A stretch of DNA of 26,378 nt from DATIRA01 sp964553405 (GCA_964553405.1 CAZKLS010000030.1:1-26378); one strand, 5' to 3'; positions 7,184 to 15,570 are shown, numbered from the stretch's first letter. Numbers and translations are program-made. Notes: generated by a model not told the origin, from the sequence alone.

Positions 7184-7828
7184 TCAGGAGAGGTCGAGCG
7201 CGGCCAGGTTGCGCTGCCAGATCGCCTGCAGGCGGGGTTCCGCCTCGCAGCGTTCCCCGATCCCGTGCAGCCGCGGCGCGTGCTCGGCGAACCAACGCCG
7301 TCGCGGGCGCCAGCGCGTCATCGCGGCGACGTAGATGTCCAGCGCCGAGAACCTCGCTCCCAGGAACCACGGGGCGCCCGCCTCCGCCTCGACGACGCGC
7401 CACAGCCGCTGCGCATACGCATCGACCGCCTTGCGGAAATCCTGCGCCGCATCCGCGTGCTGCACGAAGCGCTGCGGATCGTCCGCGTAAGTGAAGGTCG
7501 GATAGAGGTTCGCGACCAGGAACACGAGCCAGCGCAGGAACATCGGCCGGGTCTCCTCGCCGGCAGCCGGCACCAGGTCGACCCGACCGCTCACGTCCGC
7601 GAGGTGCAGCGTGATCGCCGCGCTTTCGGTCATCACCCGGCCGTCCTCGAGCACCAGCGTCGGCACCTGCGCGACCGGGTTCACGCGCGCCAGCGACGCC
7701 CGCGCCTCGCTGGAGGCGAACAGGTCGTCCACTTCGACGAACTCGAACGGCAGCCCGAGCCACGCGAGCTGCGCCTCGACGATGACCGAGCCCCAGCCAC
7801 GCCTGCCGTAAAGCACGTAAGCACTCAT
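7184..7828 (-). CDS. Glutathione S-transferase family protein
   Basis: The 214-residue product has the standard GST layout. The N-terminal thioredoxin-like domain (about 1-80) contains NPVAQVPTLV (50-59) with the cis-proline Pro56 and the glutathione-contacting ES pair (68-69). A helical C-terminal domain (about 90-210) carries the FSALDIYVA N-capping box with Ser161 and Asp164. The family conjugates or reduces substrates with glutathione, or acts in other thiol chemistry; the substrate cannot be read from sequence. The ATG at 7826-7828 follows the oxygenase stop by 5 nt, so it belongs to the nadA-nadB-EF hand-oxygenase-GST run. It may protect against oxidative or electrophile stress, but this is inference. 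Confidence 0.9.
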   Translation of the reverse strand: MSAYVLYGRRGWGSVIVEAQLAWLGLPFEFVEVDDLFASSEARASLARVNPVAQVPTLVLEDGRVMTESAAITLHLADVSGRVDLVPAAGEETRPMFLRWLVFLVANLYPTFTYADDPQRFVQHADAAQDFRKAVDAYAQRLWRVVEAEAGAPWFLGARFSALDIYVAAMTRWRPRRRWFAEHAPRLHGIGERCEAEPRLQAIWQRNLAALDLS

Positions 7829-7833
7829 CGTCG

Positions 7834-8451
7834 TCAGAACCAGTTGTAGTTGAAGCTGATGCTGATGCGCTCGGCAGCGACGCCGTTCGGCAGCACTTCG
7901 TGCCTGAGCCAGCTCTCGAACATCACCAGCCGACCTGCGCGTGCCTCGACCGTGACCCAGGGCCGGTTGCTGCCGCGGCAGTCGGCCTTGCGCGGCGGTG
8001 ACGCCATGAAGCGGTCCAGCCGCGGGTCCTCGAACTTCAGGCCGGGCGAGCCGCGCGGCACCTGCACGTAGTAGGTGCCGCTGATCGTCGAGAGCGGGTG
8101 CAGGTGAAGCCCGTGCGCGACCCCGCGCGGCATGACGTTGACCCAGCAGTCCGTCATGCTCAGCTGCCGGCCCTCGAGGTCCAGCTCGAGCGAGCGCGCA
8201 TACCGCGCGACGTGACGGTCGATGCCCCGCTCCAGCGCAGCAAACGTCGGCGACATCGTGTGCATGCGGCTCTGCGAACCGTAAGAGGTGAAGCCACCGG
8301 GATAACGCTGCTTCGACCAGGCCCGGCCAGCGGCGTCATCGTCGCGCAGCTGCAGGCATTCGCTGCGCAGGCGCGCATTGAGCGCCTTCCATCCCGACGC
8401 CGCGAACGGGGCGACATAGATGAGGGTCGGGAAAAGCGACTGGACCGGCAC
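7834..8451 (-). CDS. TIGR02466-type putative 2-oxoglutarate/Fe(II) oxygenase
   Basis: The 205-residue product resembles the TIGR02466 family of putative 2OG-Fe(II) dioxygenases. It starts with PVQSLFPTLIYVAPF, and a jelly-roll core carries HGLHLHPLS (113-121) with His116 and His118 as candidate iron ligands. SGTYYVQVP (124-132), the distal His184 in WLRHEV and the 2OG-binding candidate Arg195 in AERISISFNY complete the pattern. The length fits the family. The substrate is unknown. The start is GTG at 8449-8451 without a convincing ribosome binding site; it is kept because the FPT motif near the N-terminus is conserved. It lies 24 nt after the EF-hand gene and 5 nt before the GST gene, so coexpression is likely. 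Confidence 0.82.
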   Translation of the reverse strand: MPVQSLFPTLIYVAPFAASGWKALNARLRSECLQLRDDDAAGRAWSKQRYPGGFTSYGSQSRMHTMSPTFAALERGIDRHVARYARSLELDLEGRQLSMTDCWVNVMPRGVAHGLHLHPLSTISGTYYVQVPRGSPGLKFEDPRLDRFMASPPRKADCRGSNRPWVTVEARAGRLVMFESWLRHEVLPNGVAAERISISFNYNWF

Positions 8452-8475
8452 GTGAGCAGGACGCGGTGCGGCAGC

Positions 8476-8703
8476 TCAGGGGCTGGTCCACCAGGCCACG
8501 AACTCCTCGAATTCGATCCCGCCGTCCTGGTCGGAGTCGATTTCACGGAACCCGCGGCGCGCCTCGCTCGCCGAGACGCCCGCATCCAGGTCCTCGAGCA
8601 GTCGCATGAATTCCTCGAGACTGATCCGGCCGTTGCCGTCCGGGTCGTTGTGCGCGAAGCTCTCGCGCAGTTCGCTCATCTGTTCATCGCTGATGGACGT
8701 CAC
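8476..8703 (-). CDS. Small two-EF-hand calcium-binding protein
   Basis: The 75-residue product has two canonical EF-hand loops. The first is D20-x-D22-x-N24-G25-x-I27-x-x-x-E31 and the second D56-x-D58-x-D60-G61-x-I63-x-x-x-E67. Every metal-coordinating position is occupied by an accepted residue, so it should bind two calcium ions as a calmodulin-like pair. No signal peptide is seen, which points to the cytoplasm. The preferred start is GTG at 8701-8703 with a GAGGAG site 8 nt upstream. An alternative GTG at 8728-8730 overlaps the nadB stop (GTGA) and would give 84 residues. It sits between nadB and the oxygenase gene. Its partner is unknown; a regulatory role for a neighbour is speculation. 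Confidence 0.85.
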   Translation of the reverse strand: MTSISDEQMSELRESFAHNDPDGNGRISLEEFMRLLEDLDAGVSASEARRGFREIDSDQDGGIEFEEFVAWWTSP

Positions 8704-8726
8704 GCCCGGGTCTCCTCGTGTCTCGG

Positions 8727-10295
8727 TCACTCGCGGTAATGGCAGCCGCGGCTTTCCTTGTTTTCCCAGGCCGCCAGTGTGACGATCAGCGCCACCCGGG
8801 CGGCGTTGCGCAACCCGATCAGCTCGTCCGTCAGCGCGGCGGCCCGGTAGAAGCGCTCGATCTCGAGCTCGAGGTTGCGCAGGTCCTCGATGGCCCGGGC
8901 CAGGCGCCGGGTCGTGCGCACCAGGCCCACGTAGTTCCACATGATGTGCTTGATCGAGCTCATGTCCTGCGCGATCAGCGCCGGGTCCGGCATCTCGAGG
9001 CCGGTCGGCTGCCAGGGCGGAATGTCGTCGAAGCCTCCGCCCTGCTCCTCGGTGAGCACCGCGGCGATGTGCTGCGCCGAGCGATGGCCCCAGACGAGTC
9101 CCTCCAGCAGCGAGGTGCTCGCGAGCCGGTTGGCGCCGTGCAAGCCCGTGCAGGAGACTTCGCCGACCGCGTACAGCCGCTCGACCGTGCTCTGCCCCGA
9201 CTCGTCGACCCAGACGCCGCCGCAGGCATAGTGCGCTGCCGGCACGACCGGCACCGGGTCACGCGTGATGTCGATGCCGAACGCGAGGCAGCTCCGGTAC
9301 ATCTCGGGGAATCCCGCGCGGATTTGTTCGGCCGGGATGTACGAGGCCAGGTCGAGGTATACGTTCGACACGCCCCGGCTGAGCAGCTCCGAGTGGATGC
9401 TGCGTGCAACGACGTCGCGAGGCGCGAGGTCCTTCCACTCGGGATCGTAGCGCTCCATGAAGGTTCGGCCCCGCTCGTCCACCAGCCGCGCGCCTGCGCC
9501 GCGGACCGCCTCGGTGATCAGGAAGCACGGTGCGTTGCGGTGGTAGAACGCGGTCGGGTGAAATTGCACGTATTCCGTGTTGATCACGCGTGCCCCGGCC
9601 CGGTAAGCCATCGCGAGCCCGTCGCCGCGCGAACCGACCGGGTTGGTCGTGCGCAGGAAGATCTGGCCGAGGCCGCCGGTCGCGAGCACGGTCGCGCGGG
9701 CGAAACAGCGCCGTATTGCACCGGACGGCTGCTCAAGCACGTAGGCGCCCACGCAGGACAGCGGGTCATAGATCGCGCGGCGGTCCCCTCCGTGGTGGGC
9801 GGGGGTCAGCAGGTCCACCGCAGTGTGGTTCGTCAGCAATCGTATCCGCGGATGCCCCTGCAGCTGGCCGATCAGCGCGTTCTCGATCGCCCGGCCGGTG
9901 GCGTCGGCGGAATGCAGGATGCGCGGGATCGAATGCCCGCCTTCGCGGCCGAGTGCATAGCCGCCGTCGCTGGCGCGGTCGAACGGAACCTCGAGCCGCT
10001 CGATCAGGATACGCTCGACCAGCGAGGGCCCCTCCTCGGCCAGGGTCCGGACGGCCTGCTCGTGGCAGAGGCCGGCGCCAGCATTGAGGATGTCTGCGGC
10101 GAGCAGTTCCGCCGAATCGTCGTGCCCCTGGTAGATGATGCCGCCCTGGGCCCAGTCGGTGTTCGAATCGCCCGGCTCGGTGGCGCGCGTGACGATCAGC
10201 ACGTCGAGACCGGCATCCGCCAGCGCGAGCGCCGCCGTGCCGCCGGCGATGCCGCAGCCGAGGATCAGCACGTCGCTGTGGATCGGGTCGCTCAA
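8727..10295 (-). CDS. nadB: L-aspartate oxidase NadB
   Basis: The 522-residue flavoprotein oxidises L-aspartate to iminoaspartate, the first step of de novo NAD synthesis, feeding NadA. The sequence shows the N-terminal FAD motif GCGIAGG (13-19), the VQFHPTAFY and LITEAVRGAGARL blocks of the succinate dehydrogenase/fumarate reductase superfamily, and the HYACGGVWVDESG and GLHGANRLASTSLLEG C-terminal FAD signatures. E. coli NadB has about 540 residues. The best start is TTG at 10293-10295 overlapping the nadA stop (TTGA), because the Rossmann strand begins only six residues later and upstream sequence is antisense-like Ala/Arg-rich. Translational coupling to nadA is likely. The C-terminal helical region is intact to WENKESRGCHYRE. 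Confidence 0.95.
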   Translation of the reverse strand: MSDPIHSDVLILGCGIAGGTAALALADAGLDVLIVTRATEPGDSNTDWAQGGIIYQGHDDSAELLAADILNAGAGLCHEQAVRTLAEEGPSLVERILIERLEVPFDRASDGGYALGREGGHSIPRILHSADATGRAIENALIGQLQGHPRIRLLTNHTAVDLLTPAHHGGDRRAIYDPLSCVGAYVLEQPSGAIRRCFARATVLATGGLGQIFLRTTNPVGSRGDGLAMAYRAGARVINTEYVQFHPTAFYHRNAPCFLITEAVRGAGARLVDERGRTFMERYDPEWKDLAPRDVVARSIHSELLSRGVSNVYLDLASYIPAEQIRAGFPEMYRSCLAFGIDITRDPVPVVPAAHYACGGVWVDESGQSTVERLYAVGEVSCTGLHGANRLASTSLLEGLVWGHRSAQHIAAVLTEEQGGGFDDIPPWQPTGLEMPDPALIAQDMSSIKHIMWNYVGLVRTTRRLARAIEDLRNLELEIERFYRAAALTDELIGLRNAARVALIVTLAAWENKESRGCHYRE

Positions 10296-11347
10296 TCGAT
10301 TTTCGGACCGACTTCGAGCATTCGCTCCACCGCACGCAGCGCCCGTACCCGGATCGGCTCGGGCACGTCGATCTCCCAACGCATGAACTTCAGCGAGTCG
10401 CGCGTCTGCTCGAGCGTGATCTCGTGCATGTGCGGACAGCGGTGACTGCACAGTCGCAGCATTTCCTTGTCCGGGTTCTCCGCCATGATGTTGTCACCCA
10501 TCGAGCACTCGGTCAGCACCAGGAAGCGCCTGGCCTTCGAGCGCTCGACGTACCTGATCATCGCCGTGGTGCTGCCGGAGTAGTCGGCTTTCTCGACCAC
10601 CTCCGGGCTGCACTCAGGGTGGGCCAGCACGACGACGTCCGGGAACTGCTTGCGCACCGAGTCCACGTCCTCGGGCGTGAACAACTCGTGCACCTCGCAG
10701 CGCCCGCGCCAGCCGATCATGACGTTCTCGACCTCGCCGCCTTGCTTCGCGGCGCCCGGTTTCGGCATCACCGTCGGCACGATGATGTGACGGCCTGTCT
10801 CGCGGGCGACGTTGCGCGCCAGGTACTCGTCCGGCAGGAAGATGACCGTGTCGGATTTCAGCGACTCGACCACGGCGGCGGCGTTGCTCGACGTGCAGCA
10901 GATGTCGCACTCGGCTTTGACGTCCGCATAGGTGTTGATGTACGTGACGATCGGCACGCCCGGATAGGCGCGTCTCAGGGCCCGCACGTCCTCGGCCGTG
11001 ATGCTCTCGGCCAGCGAGCATCCCCCGCGGTCGGTCGGCAGCAGCACCGTCTTGCCCGGATTGAGGATCTTGGCGGTCTCGGCCATGAAGCGCACGCCGC
11101 AGAAGACGATCACGGGCTTGTCCGTCTCCGCCGCACGGCGGCTCAGTTCCAGCGAGTCGCCCTGGAAGTCCGGGACCGAATGGAACAGCGCCGGCTCCAT
11201 GTAGTTGTGGCCCAGGATCACCGCGTCGCGCTGCTGCTTCAGGCGCAGCACCTCGGCCGCGACCTCCGACTTGAGGAGGATCTCCGCCTCCGGGAGCACG
11301 TCACCGAGCTTGGCCTTGAGGTCGCGAAAGATTTCTTCAGCCTGCAT
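10292..11347 (-). CDS. nadA: Quinolinate synthase NadA
   Basis: The 351-residue enzyme condenses iminoaspartate from NadB with dihydroxyacetone phosphate to quinolinate, using a [4Fe-4S] cluster. The three expected cluster cysteines are visible as Cys110 (RGGCSLAES), Cys217 (GRCEVHE) and Cys304 (HRCPHMHEI). The substrate-binding GHNYMEPA (46-53) and CTSSNA (151-156) motifs are also present. Length and motifs fit the E. coli-type NadA. The ATG at 11345-11347 starts what looks like an operon nadA-nadB-EF hand-oxygenase-GST; the 87-nt gap upstream may hold a promoter, but I could not identify one with confidence. Confidence 0.97.
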   Translation of the reverse strand: MQAEEIFRDLKAKLGDVLPEAEILLKSEVAAEVLRLKQQRDAVILGHNYMEPALFHSVPDFQGDSLELSRRAAETDKPVIVFCGVRFMAETAKILNPGKTVLLPTDRGGCSLAESITAEDVRALRRAYPGVPIVTYINTYADVKAECDICCTSSNAAAVVESLKSDTVIFLPDEYLARNVARETGRHIIVPTVMPKPGAAKQGGEVENVMIGWRGRCEVHELFTPEDVDSVRKQFPDVVVLAHPECSPEVVEKADYSGSTTAMIRYVERSKARRFLVLTECSMGDNIMAENPDKEMLRLCSHRCPHMHEITLEQTRDSLKFMRWEIDVPEPIRVRALRAVERMLEVGPKID

Positions 11348-11434
11348 GCCTTCGTACCGTTGTCGATTTGCGCCGATTCTACGACATGATGGCGCCGCGG
11401 CAGACGCCGCAGCGAACCCGGCGGGCTCCCGGGG

Positions 11435-13201
11435 CTAGTTCCGGGCCTCGGAGCCGTCTGGAGCCGGAGCGGGCCCGGTCCAGCCCGGGCCGCGTACCAC
11501 ACGGCCCGGCCGGGCGCCGGTGTGCATGCCGTCGCGCAGCACCGGCACGCCGTTGACCAGTACGTCGCGCACGCCCACCGCGTACTGCTGCGGGTCGTCG
11601 AAGGTCGCCCGGTCCCTGATCGTGGTCGGATCGAAGATCACGACGTCGGCGAAACAGCCCGGGTCCAGGCAACCGCGCCCGTTCAGCTGCCAGTTTTCGG
11701 CCGGCAGCCGCGTCATCCGGCGGATCGCCTCCCCGAGCGTCAGCAGCCCCTCCTCCCTGACGTATTTTCCGAGCAGCCGGGCGAAATTGCCGTAGGCCCG
11801 TGGGTGCGTGCTCCTGCGCAGGAACACGCCCTCCGGCGCAAGGGCCGCGGCGTCCGAGCCCAGGCTCACCCAGGGCTGCGCGAGCCCCAGCCTGACGTTC
11901 TGCTCGCTCATCAGGAAATACACGGTCTCGACGCGCGAGCGGTCCTCGATCACCAGGTCGATGATCGTGTCCTCTGCACTCGTACCGCGCAGCGCCATCA
12001 CCTCGGCGAGCGTCAGGCCGGTCAGCGGCTTCAGGCGCTCGTTCCTGAAGCCGACCAGCTTCACCCGGTCCGGGCTCCCGGCCGTGCGGAACAGGTTCTC
12101 CTCGCCGTCGGGCGGGTTGCGCATATCGTCGATCACCCTGCGACGCAGGACGGGATCCTCGAGCCGCCCGATCCAGGCATCGAGTCCGCCCTGCTGCACC
12201 CAGATCGGCATCGCGGCGTCGAGACCGGTGGAACCCGCGGTGTAGGTGTACATGTTCGCGGTGACCGCGAGACCCTCGGCGCGCGCCGCCTCGATCCGGT
12301 CCACGGCCCGGCGCATCTTCGGCCAGTTCGCCTCTCCGGCCGCCTTCAGGTGGTAGACCTCGCCATGCAGGCCCGCCGCGCGGACGATGCCGATGAACTC
12401 GTCGAGCGCCTGCTCGAGCTGCGCGCTCTCGTTGCGGATGTGCGACACGTAGCCGCCGCCGAATTCCGCAGCCGCGCTCGCGAGCGCCACGAGTTCGTCG
12501 GTGTCGGCGAAGAACGCAGGGGCATAGATCAGCGAGCTGCCGACGCCGAGCGCGCCCTCCCGCATGGCCTCGCGGACCAGTTCCTGCATCCGGGCCAGCT
12601 CCGCCGCGTCCGGCTGGCGATCCTGCTCGCCGAGCACGTGCATCCGCACCGTCGTCGCCCCGACGAACGACGCGACGTTGGGCGAGACGCCACGCCGCTC
12701 GAGCGTCTCGAGGAATCCGCCGAGCGTCGTCCATTCGATCTCGTAGCGTATATCGCCCTGCTGCGCCAGCAGGTCGGCCTTCATCGCTTCGGTCAGCGGC
12801 CCGCCGGACTCGCCCTCGCCGAAGATCTCGAGCGTTACGCCCTGCATCAGGTCGCTCATTCCGCGACCGTCGTGCAGCAGCGTCACGTTCGCCCAGGACA
12901 GCACGTTGATGAAGCCCGGCGCGACGGCCAGTCCTGAAGCGTCGAGCACCAGCGGCGCCACCGCGTCGTCGAGCCGGCCGACCGCCGCGACGCGATCACC
13001 GTTCAGTGCCAGGTCTGCGTGGACGCCCGGCCCGCCGCTGCCGTCATAGAACGTGCCGTTGCGGATCAGGACGTCGAAAGCCCGGGCTGACTCCGGGGGC
13101 GGTCCGGAGGCGCAGGCCGCGAGCGACAGCGAGATCGCGATGCCGGCGATGCGACACAGCAGGCCGGCCGGTGCCGGTCGCCTGGTGCGACGTTCGTTCA
13201 C
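11435..13201 (-). CDS. D-aminoacylase-like amidohydrolase, lipoprotein, atypical metal site
   Basis: The 588-residue product has a lipoprotein signal with lipobox LAAC (Cys30) and Ala31 next, which suggests an outer-membrane-anchored periplasmic location. The rest follows the N-acyl-D-amino-acid deacylase branch of the amidohydrolase superfamily: FDVLIRNGTFYDGSGGPG (42-59), GYVSHIRNES with His254, VYHLKAAG with His284, SLGSDA with Asp450, and the C-terminal FADVVIFDP strand. The usual PGFIDxHxH motif reads PGFINVLSW (95-103), so both histidines are gone, and the family cysteine after GVTT is replaced (GVTLEIFGEGES, 121-132). The start is GTG at 13199-13201, overlapping the upstream oxidoreductase stop as GTGA. 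It may be a metal-variant hydrolase or a non-classical member; the substrate is unknown. Confidence 0.85.
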   Translation of the reverse strand: MNERRTRRPAPAGLLCRIAGIAISLSLAACASGPPPESARAFDVLIRNGTFYDGSGGPGVHADLALNGDRVAAVGRLDDAVAPLVLDASGLAVAPGFINVLSWANVTLLHDGRGMSDLMQGVTLEIFGEGESGGPLTEAMKADLLAQQGDIRYEIEWTTLGGFLETLERRGVSPNVASFVGATTVRMHVLGEQDRQPDAAELARMQELVREAMREGALGVGSSLIYAPAFFADTDELVALASAAAEFGGGYVSHIRNESAQLEQALDEFIGIVRAAGLHGEVYHLKAAGEANWPKMRRAVDRIEAARAEGLAVTANMYTYTAGSTGLDAAMPIWVQQGGLDAWIGRLEDPVLRRRVIDDMRNPPDGEENLFRTAGSPDRVKLVGFRNERLKPLTGLTLAEVMALRGTSAEDTIIDLVIEDRSRVETVYFLMSEQNVRLGLAQPWVSLGSDAAALAPEGVFLRRSTHPRAYGNFARLLGKYVREEGLLTLGEAIRRMTRLPAENWQLNGRGCLDPGCFADVVIFDPTTIRDRATFDDPQQYAVGVRDVLVNGVPVLRDGMHTGARPGRVVRGPGWTGPAPAPDGSEARN

Positions 13202-14286
13202 GCGGCCGGATCTTCGGCGACGAAGCCCTTCCAGTTCCTCATGTACTGGATGAACGGCGGGCTGAGCCCCTCGTCGCTCAGGTATCCGGCGGTGACCGGG
13301 AGCTCGACGGCCTGGAAGTCGGGGTCCGCACGGACCCGTTCGGGGAAGTCATGGTGAAGTATCGCGGCGCGGCCGACGATGACGAAGTCGGCGCCGGCCT
13401 CGAGGCAGTGGCGTGCAGCGGGTCCGCCATTGATCCTGCCCGCGACGCCGAGCCGGGCTTCGCCACGATCGAGTTCCGTGAAACAGGACATCAGGCTCCG
13501 GCCCTTGAATTCCTGCTCCTCCGGCTCCTTGAACACGTCCCAGAGCGACAGATCCAGAAAATCCACTTTCCCGCCCTGCATCAGCCCCGCAGCGAGCTCG
13601 CGTATTTCCGCGAGCCGCATTCCGAAGCGCTCCGGCGACAATCGCACGCCGAGCAGGAAATCCGGCCCGCAGCGCGCGCGGATGCCGTCGACGATGTTGG
13701 TGAGCAGCCGCGAGCGGTTCTCCAGCGAGCCTCCATAGCGATCCTCGCGCCGGTTCAGGCTCGGGCTCAGGAACTGGCACAGCAGGTAGCCGTGGGCGCC
13801 GTGCAGCTCGACGCCGTCGAATCCGGCGCGCTCCGCCCGCAGCGCCGCCTGCACGAAGTCCTCCTCGATCGCCTCGACCTCTGCGGTCCCGAGGGCCCGC
13901 GCGCCGGTCTCCGCATCGTCGGAGGCGCTCACGGGCTGCGAACCCGTCAGCTCCGCCGGCGCGCGCATGCCGCCGTGGTACAGCTGCACCAGCGCCAGGC
14001 TGCCCGGGCGATGCAGCGCAGCGGCCAGCCGTGCGAGCCCGTCGGCATGCTGCTCGCCGGAGATTCCGAGCTGACCGGCGAAGCCACGTCCCCGGGGATT
14101 CACGTAGGCGGCACAGCTGGTCGTGATTGCGAAACCGCCCTCCGCACGCATCTCGAGCCAGCGCAGTTCCTCCTCCGACAGGCAGCCGTCGTCATGGCTC
14201 TGCAGATTCGTCAGCGGCGCCAGCATGAACCGGTTGCGGCCCGGCGGGCCATGGCGGAAATCGAGTTGCGAGAAGAGTTCAACCAT
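13198..14286 (-). CDS. NADH:flavin oxidoreductase, Old Yellow Enzyme family
   Basis: The 362-residue product is an FMN-binding TIM barrel of the Old Yellow Enzyme family. Visible motifs are NRFMLAPLTN near the N-terminus (18-27), QLYHGG (101-106), ELHGAHGYLLCQFLSP (160-175) followed by the DRYGGSLENR signature (182-191), LGVRLSPE (212-219), and INGGPA and VIVGRAA phosphate-binding strands near 285-308. Such enzymes reduce activated C=C bonds with NAD(P)H. It is single-domain, lacking the iron-sulfur and C-terminal domains of 2,4-dienoyl-CoA reductases. The chosen start is ATG at 14284-14286 with a GAGAGG site upstream; a longer start at 14322 would add an unconserved tail. It overlaps the downstream D-aminoacylase-like gene by 4 nt. 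Confidence 0.93.
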   Translation of the reverse strand: MVELFSQLDFRHGPPGRNRFMLAPLTNLQSHDDGCLSEEELRWLEMRAEGGFAITTSCAAYVNPRGRGFAGQLGISGEQHADGLARLAAALHRPGSLALVQLYHGGMRAPAELTGSQPVSASDDAETGARALGTAEVEAIEEDFVQAALRAERAGFDGVELHGAHGYLLCQFLSPSLNRREDRYGGSLENRSRLLTNIVDGIRARCGPDFLLGVRLSPERFGMRLAEIRELAAGLMQGGKVDFLDLSLWDVFKEPEEQEFKGRSLMSCFTELDRGEARLGVAGRINGGPAARHCLEAGADFVIVGRAAILHHDFPERVRADPDFQAVELPVTAGYLSDEGLSPPFIQYMRNWKGFVAEDPAA

Positions 14287-14355
14287 CGGGCATTCGCCTC
14301 TCGGTGTGGCAGCGGCCGGCACGGCACCGGGCGCGGCCGGCCGGACCTGCCGGTG

Positions 14356-15420
14356 TCAGTTGACGATCTGGTTCAGCTCGCCGCTCCGATAGCGCTCGGC
14401 CATCTGCTCCAGTGTCAGCGGCACGATCTTCGAGGCCTGCCCGGCGCTGCCGAAGGCCTCGTAGCGGGCCTTGCAGATCGCCTTCGCAGCCTTCTGTGCC
14501 TCGGCCAGGAACTTGCGCGGGTCGAACTCCGAGGGCTTCTCCGCCATGTGACGCCGCATCGCGCCGGTCATCGCGAGACGGATGTCGGTGTCGATGTTGA
14601 CCTTGCGGACGCCGTGCCGGATGCCGGTGACGATTTCCTCCACCGGCACGCCGTAGGTCTCCTTCATCTCGCCGCCGAATCTGCGGATGATCTCGAGCCA
14701 TTCCTGCGGCACGCTCGAGGACCCGTGCATGACCAGGTGCGTGTTCGGGATGCGGGCGTGGATCTCCTTGATGCGCTCGATGGCGAGGATGTCGCCGGTG
14801 GGCTTGCGCGTGAACTTGTAGGCGCCGTGCGACGTGCCGATCGCGATCGCGAGCGCATCGCACTGCGTCTTCTCGACGAAATCCGCGGCCTGGTCGGGAT
14901 CCGTCAGCAGCTGCTCGCGCGTCATCGTGCCCTCGGCGCCGTGGCCGTCCTCCTTGTCGCCGCGCATCGTCTCGAGCGAGCCGAGCACGCCGAGCTCGGC
15001 CTCTACCGTCACGCCGATCGCGTGGGAGAAGTCCACGACCTTGCGCGACGTCTCCACGTTGTATTCGTAGGACGACGGCGTCTTGCCGTCCTCGCGCAGC
15101 GAGCCGTCCATCATGACGCTGGTGAATCCCGAGCGTATCGCGCTCATGCAGACGGCCGGCGACTGCCCGTGGTCCTGGTGCATGACTACCGGAATGTGCG
15201 GATAGGCCTCGACGGCCGCGAGGATCAGGTGGCGCAGGAAGGCCTCACCGGCGTATTTCCGGGCGCCGGCCGAGCCCTGCATGATCACCGGGCTGTCCAC
15301 CTCGCTGGCGGCTTCCATGATCGCGCGAACCTGCTCCAGGTTGTTGACGTTGAACGCCGGCAGGCCGTAGTCGTTTTCCGCGGCGTGGTCGAGCAGTTGT
15401 CGCATCGAGACGAGTGGCAT
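14356..15420 (-). CDS. fba: Class II fructose-bisphosphate aldolase, Calvin-cycle subtype
   Basis: The 354-residue product begins MPLVSMRQLLDHAAEN and shows the zinc-dependent class II aldolase motifs. HQDHG (81-85) holds catalytic Asp83 and zinc ligand His84, GTSHGAYKF (195-203) holds His198, and MHGSSSVP (231-238) holds His232. NIDTDIR (275-281) binds substrate phosphate. Length and sequence style match the subtype called Calvin-cycle type (TIGR01521, CbbA-like). That subtype also serves glycolysis and gluconeogenesis in non-autotrophs, and no Calvin-cycle genes are in this window. The ATG at 15418-15420 has a good AGGAGA site. It is divergent from the BON-domain gene and may read through to the oxidoreductase 69 nt downstream. 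Confidence 0.96.
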   Translation of the reverse strand: MPLVSMRQLLDHAAENDYGLPAFNVNNLEQVRAIMEAASEVDSPVIMQGSAGARKYAGEAFLRHLILAAVEAYPHIPVVMHQDHGQSPAVCMSAIRSGFTSVMMDGSLREDGKTPSSYEYNVETSRKVVDFSHAIGVTVEAELGVLGSLETMRGDKEDGHGAEGTMTREQLLTDPDQAADFVEKTQCDALAIAIGTSHGAYKFTRKPTGDILAIERIKEIHARIPNTHLVMHGSSSVPQEWLEIIRRFGGEMKETYGVPVEEIVTGIRHGVRKVNIDTDIRLAMTGAMRRHMAEKPSEFDPRKFLAEAQKAAKAICKARYEAFGSAGQASKIVPLTLEQMAERYRSGELNQIVN

Positions 15421-15540
15421 GAATCTTCTCCTTGCGGTTCCGGGAGTGTTCCCCGGCGACCGCCCGAATCTACCCCAAGCGGGCCGTGCCCCGGAGGCGC
15501 ACTTTCCGCAGCCGGCCTGCTGCGGCGCGCGTCCGAAGGC

Positions 15541-15570
15541 TGGTCGTCGGCCGGGGGAATGTCCTAAAAT
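15541..15570 (+). promoter_or_regulatory. Candidate promoter of the BON-domain gene
   Basis: TAAAAT at 15565-15570 is a 5-of-6 match to the -10 consensus, in one of the few AT-rich patches here. A weak -35 (TGGTCG, 15541-15546) lies 18 nt upstream. Initiation would fall near 15577, giving a leader of about 48 nt. A good -10 with a weak -35 would fit an activator-dependent or sigma-S-type stress promoter, as for other BON genes, but that is inference. Confidence 0.45.

Noticed and set aside
8718..10445. Plus-strand open frame antisense to nadB
   Set aside because: nadB has full family motifs on the other strand; this frame has low-complexity shadow composition and no credible start site.
11348..11434. 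Riboswitch or NadR-type operator upstream of nadA
   Set aside because: The 87-nt gap shows only GC-rich short repeats; no recognised NAD-related riboswitch pattern or operator could be read by eye.
11379..12937. Long open frames on both strands overlapping the D-aminoacylase-like gene
   Set aside because: The lipoprotein frame shows amidohydrolase motifs throughout; the others are Arg/Gly/Ala-rich shadows.
13006..15567. Very long plus-strand open frame (about 850 codons) across the oxidoreductase and aldolase genes
   Set aside because: It is antisense to two clear enzymes, is rich in Arg, Ala, His and Asp as expected for a GC-rich shadow frame, and has no recognisable domain.
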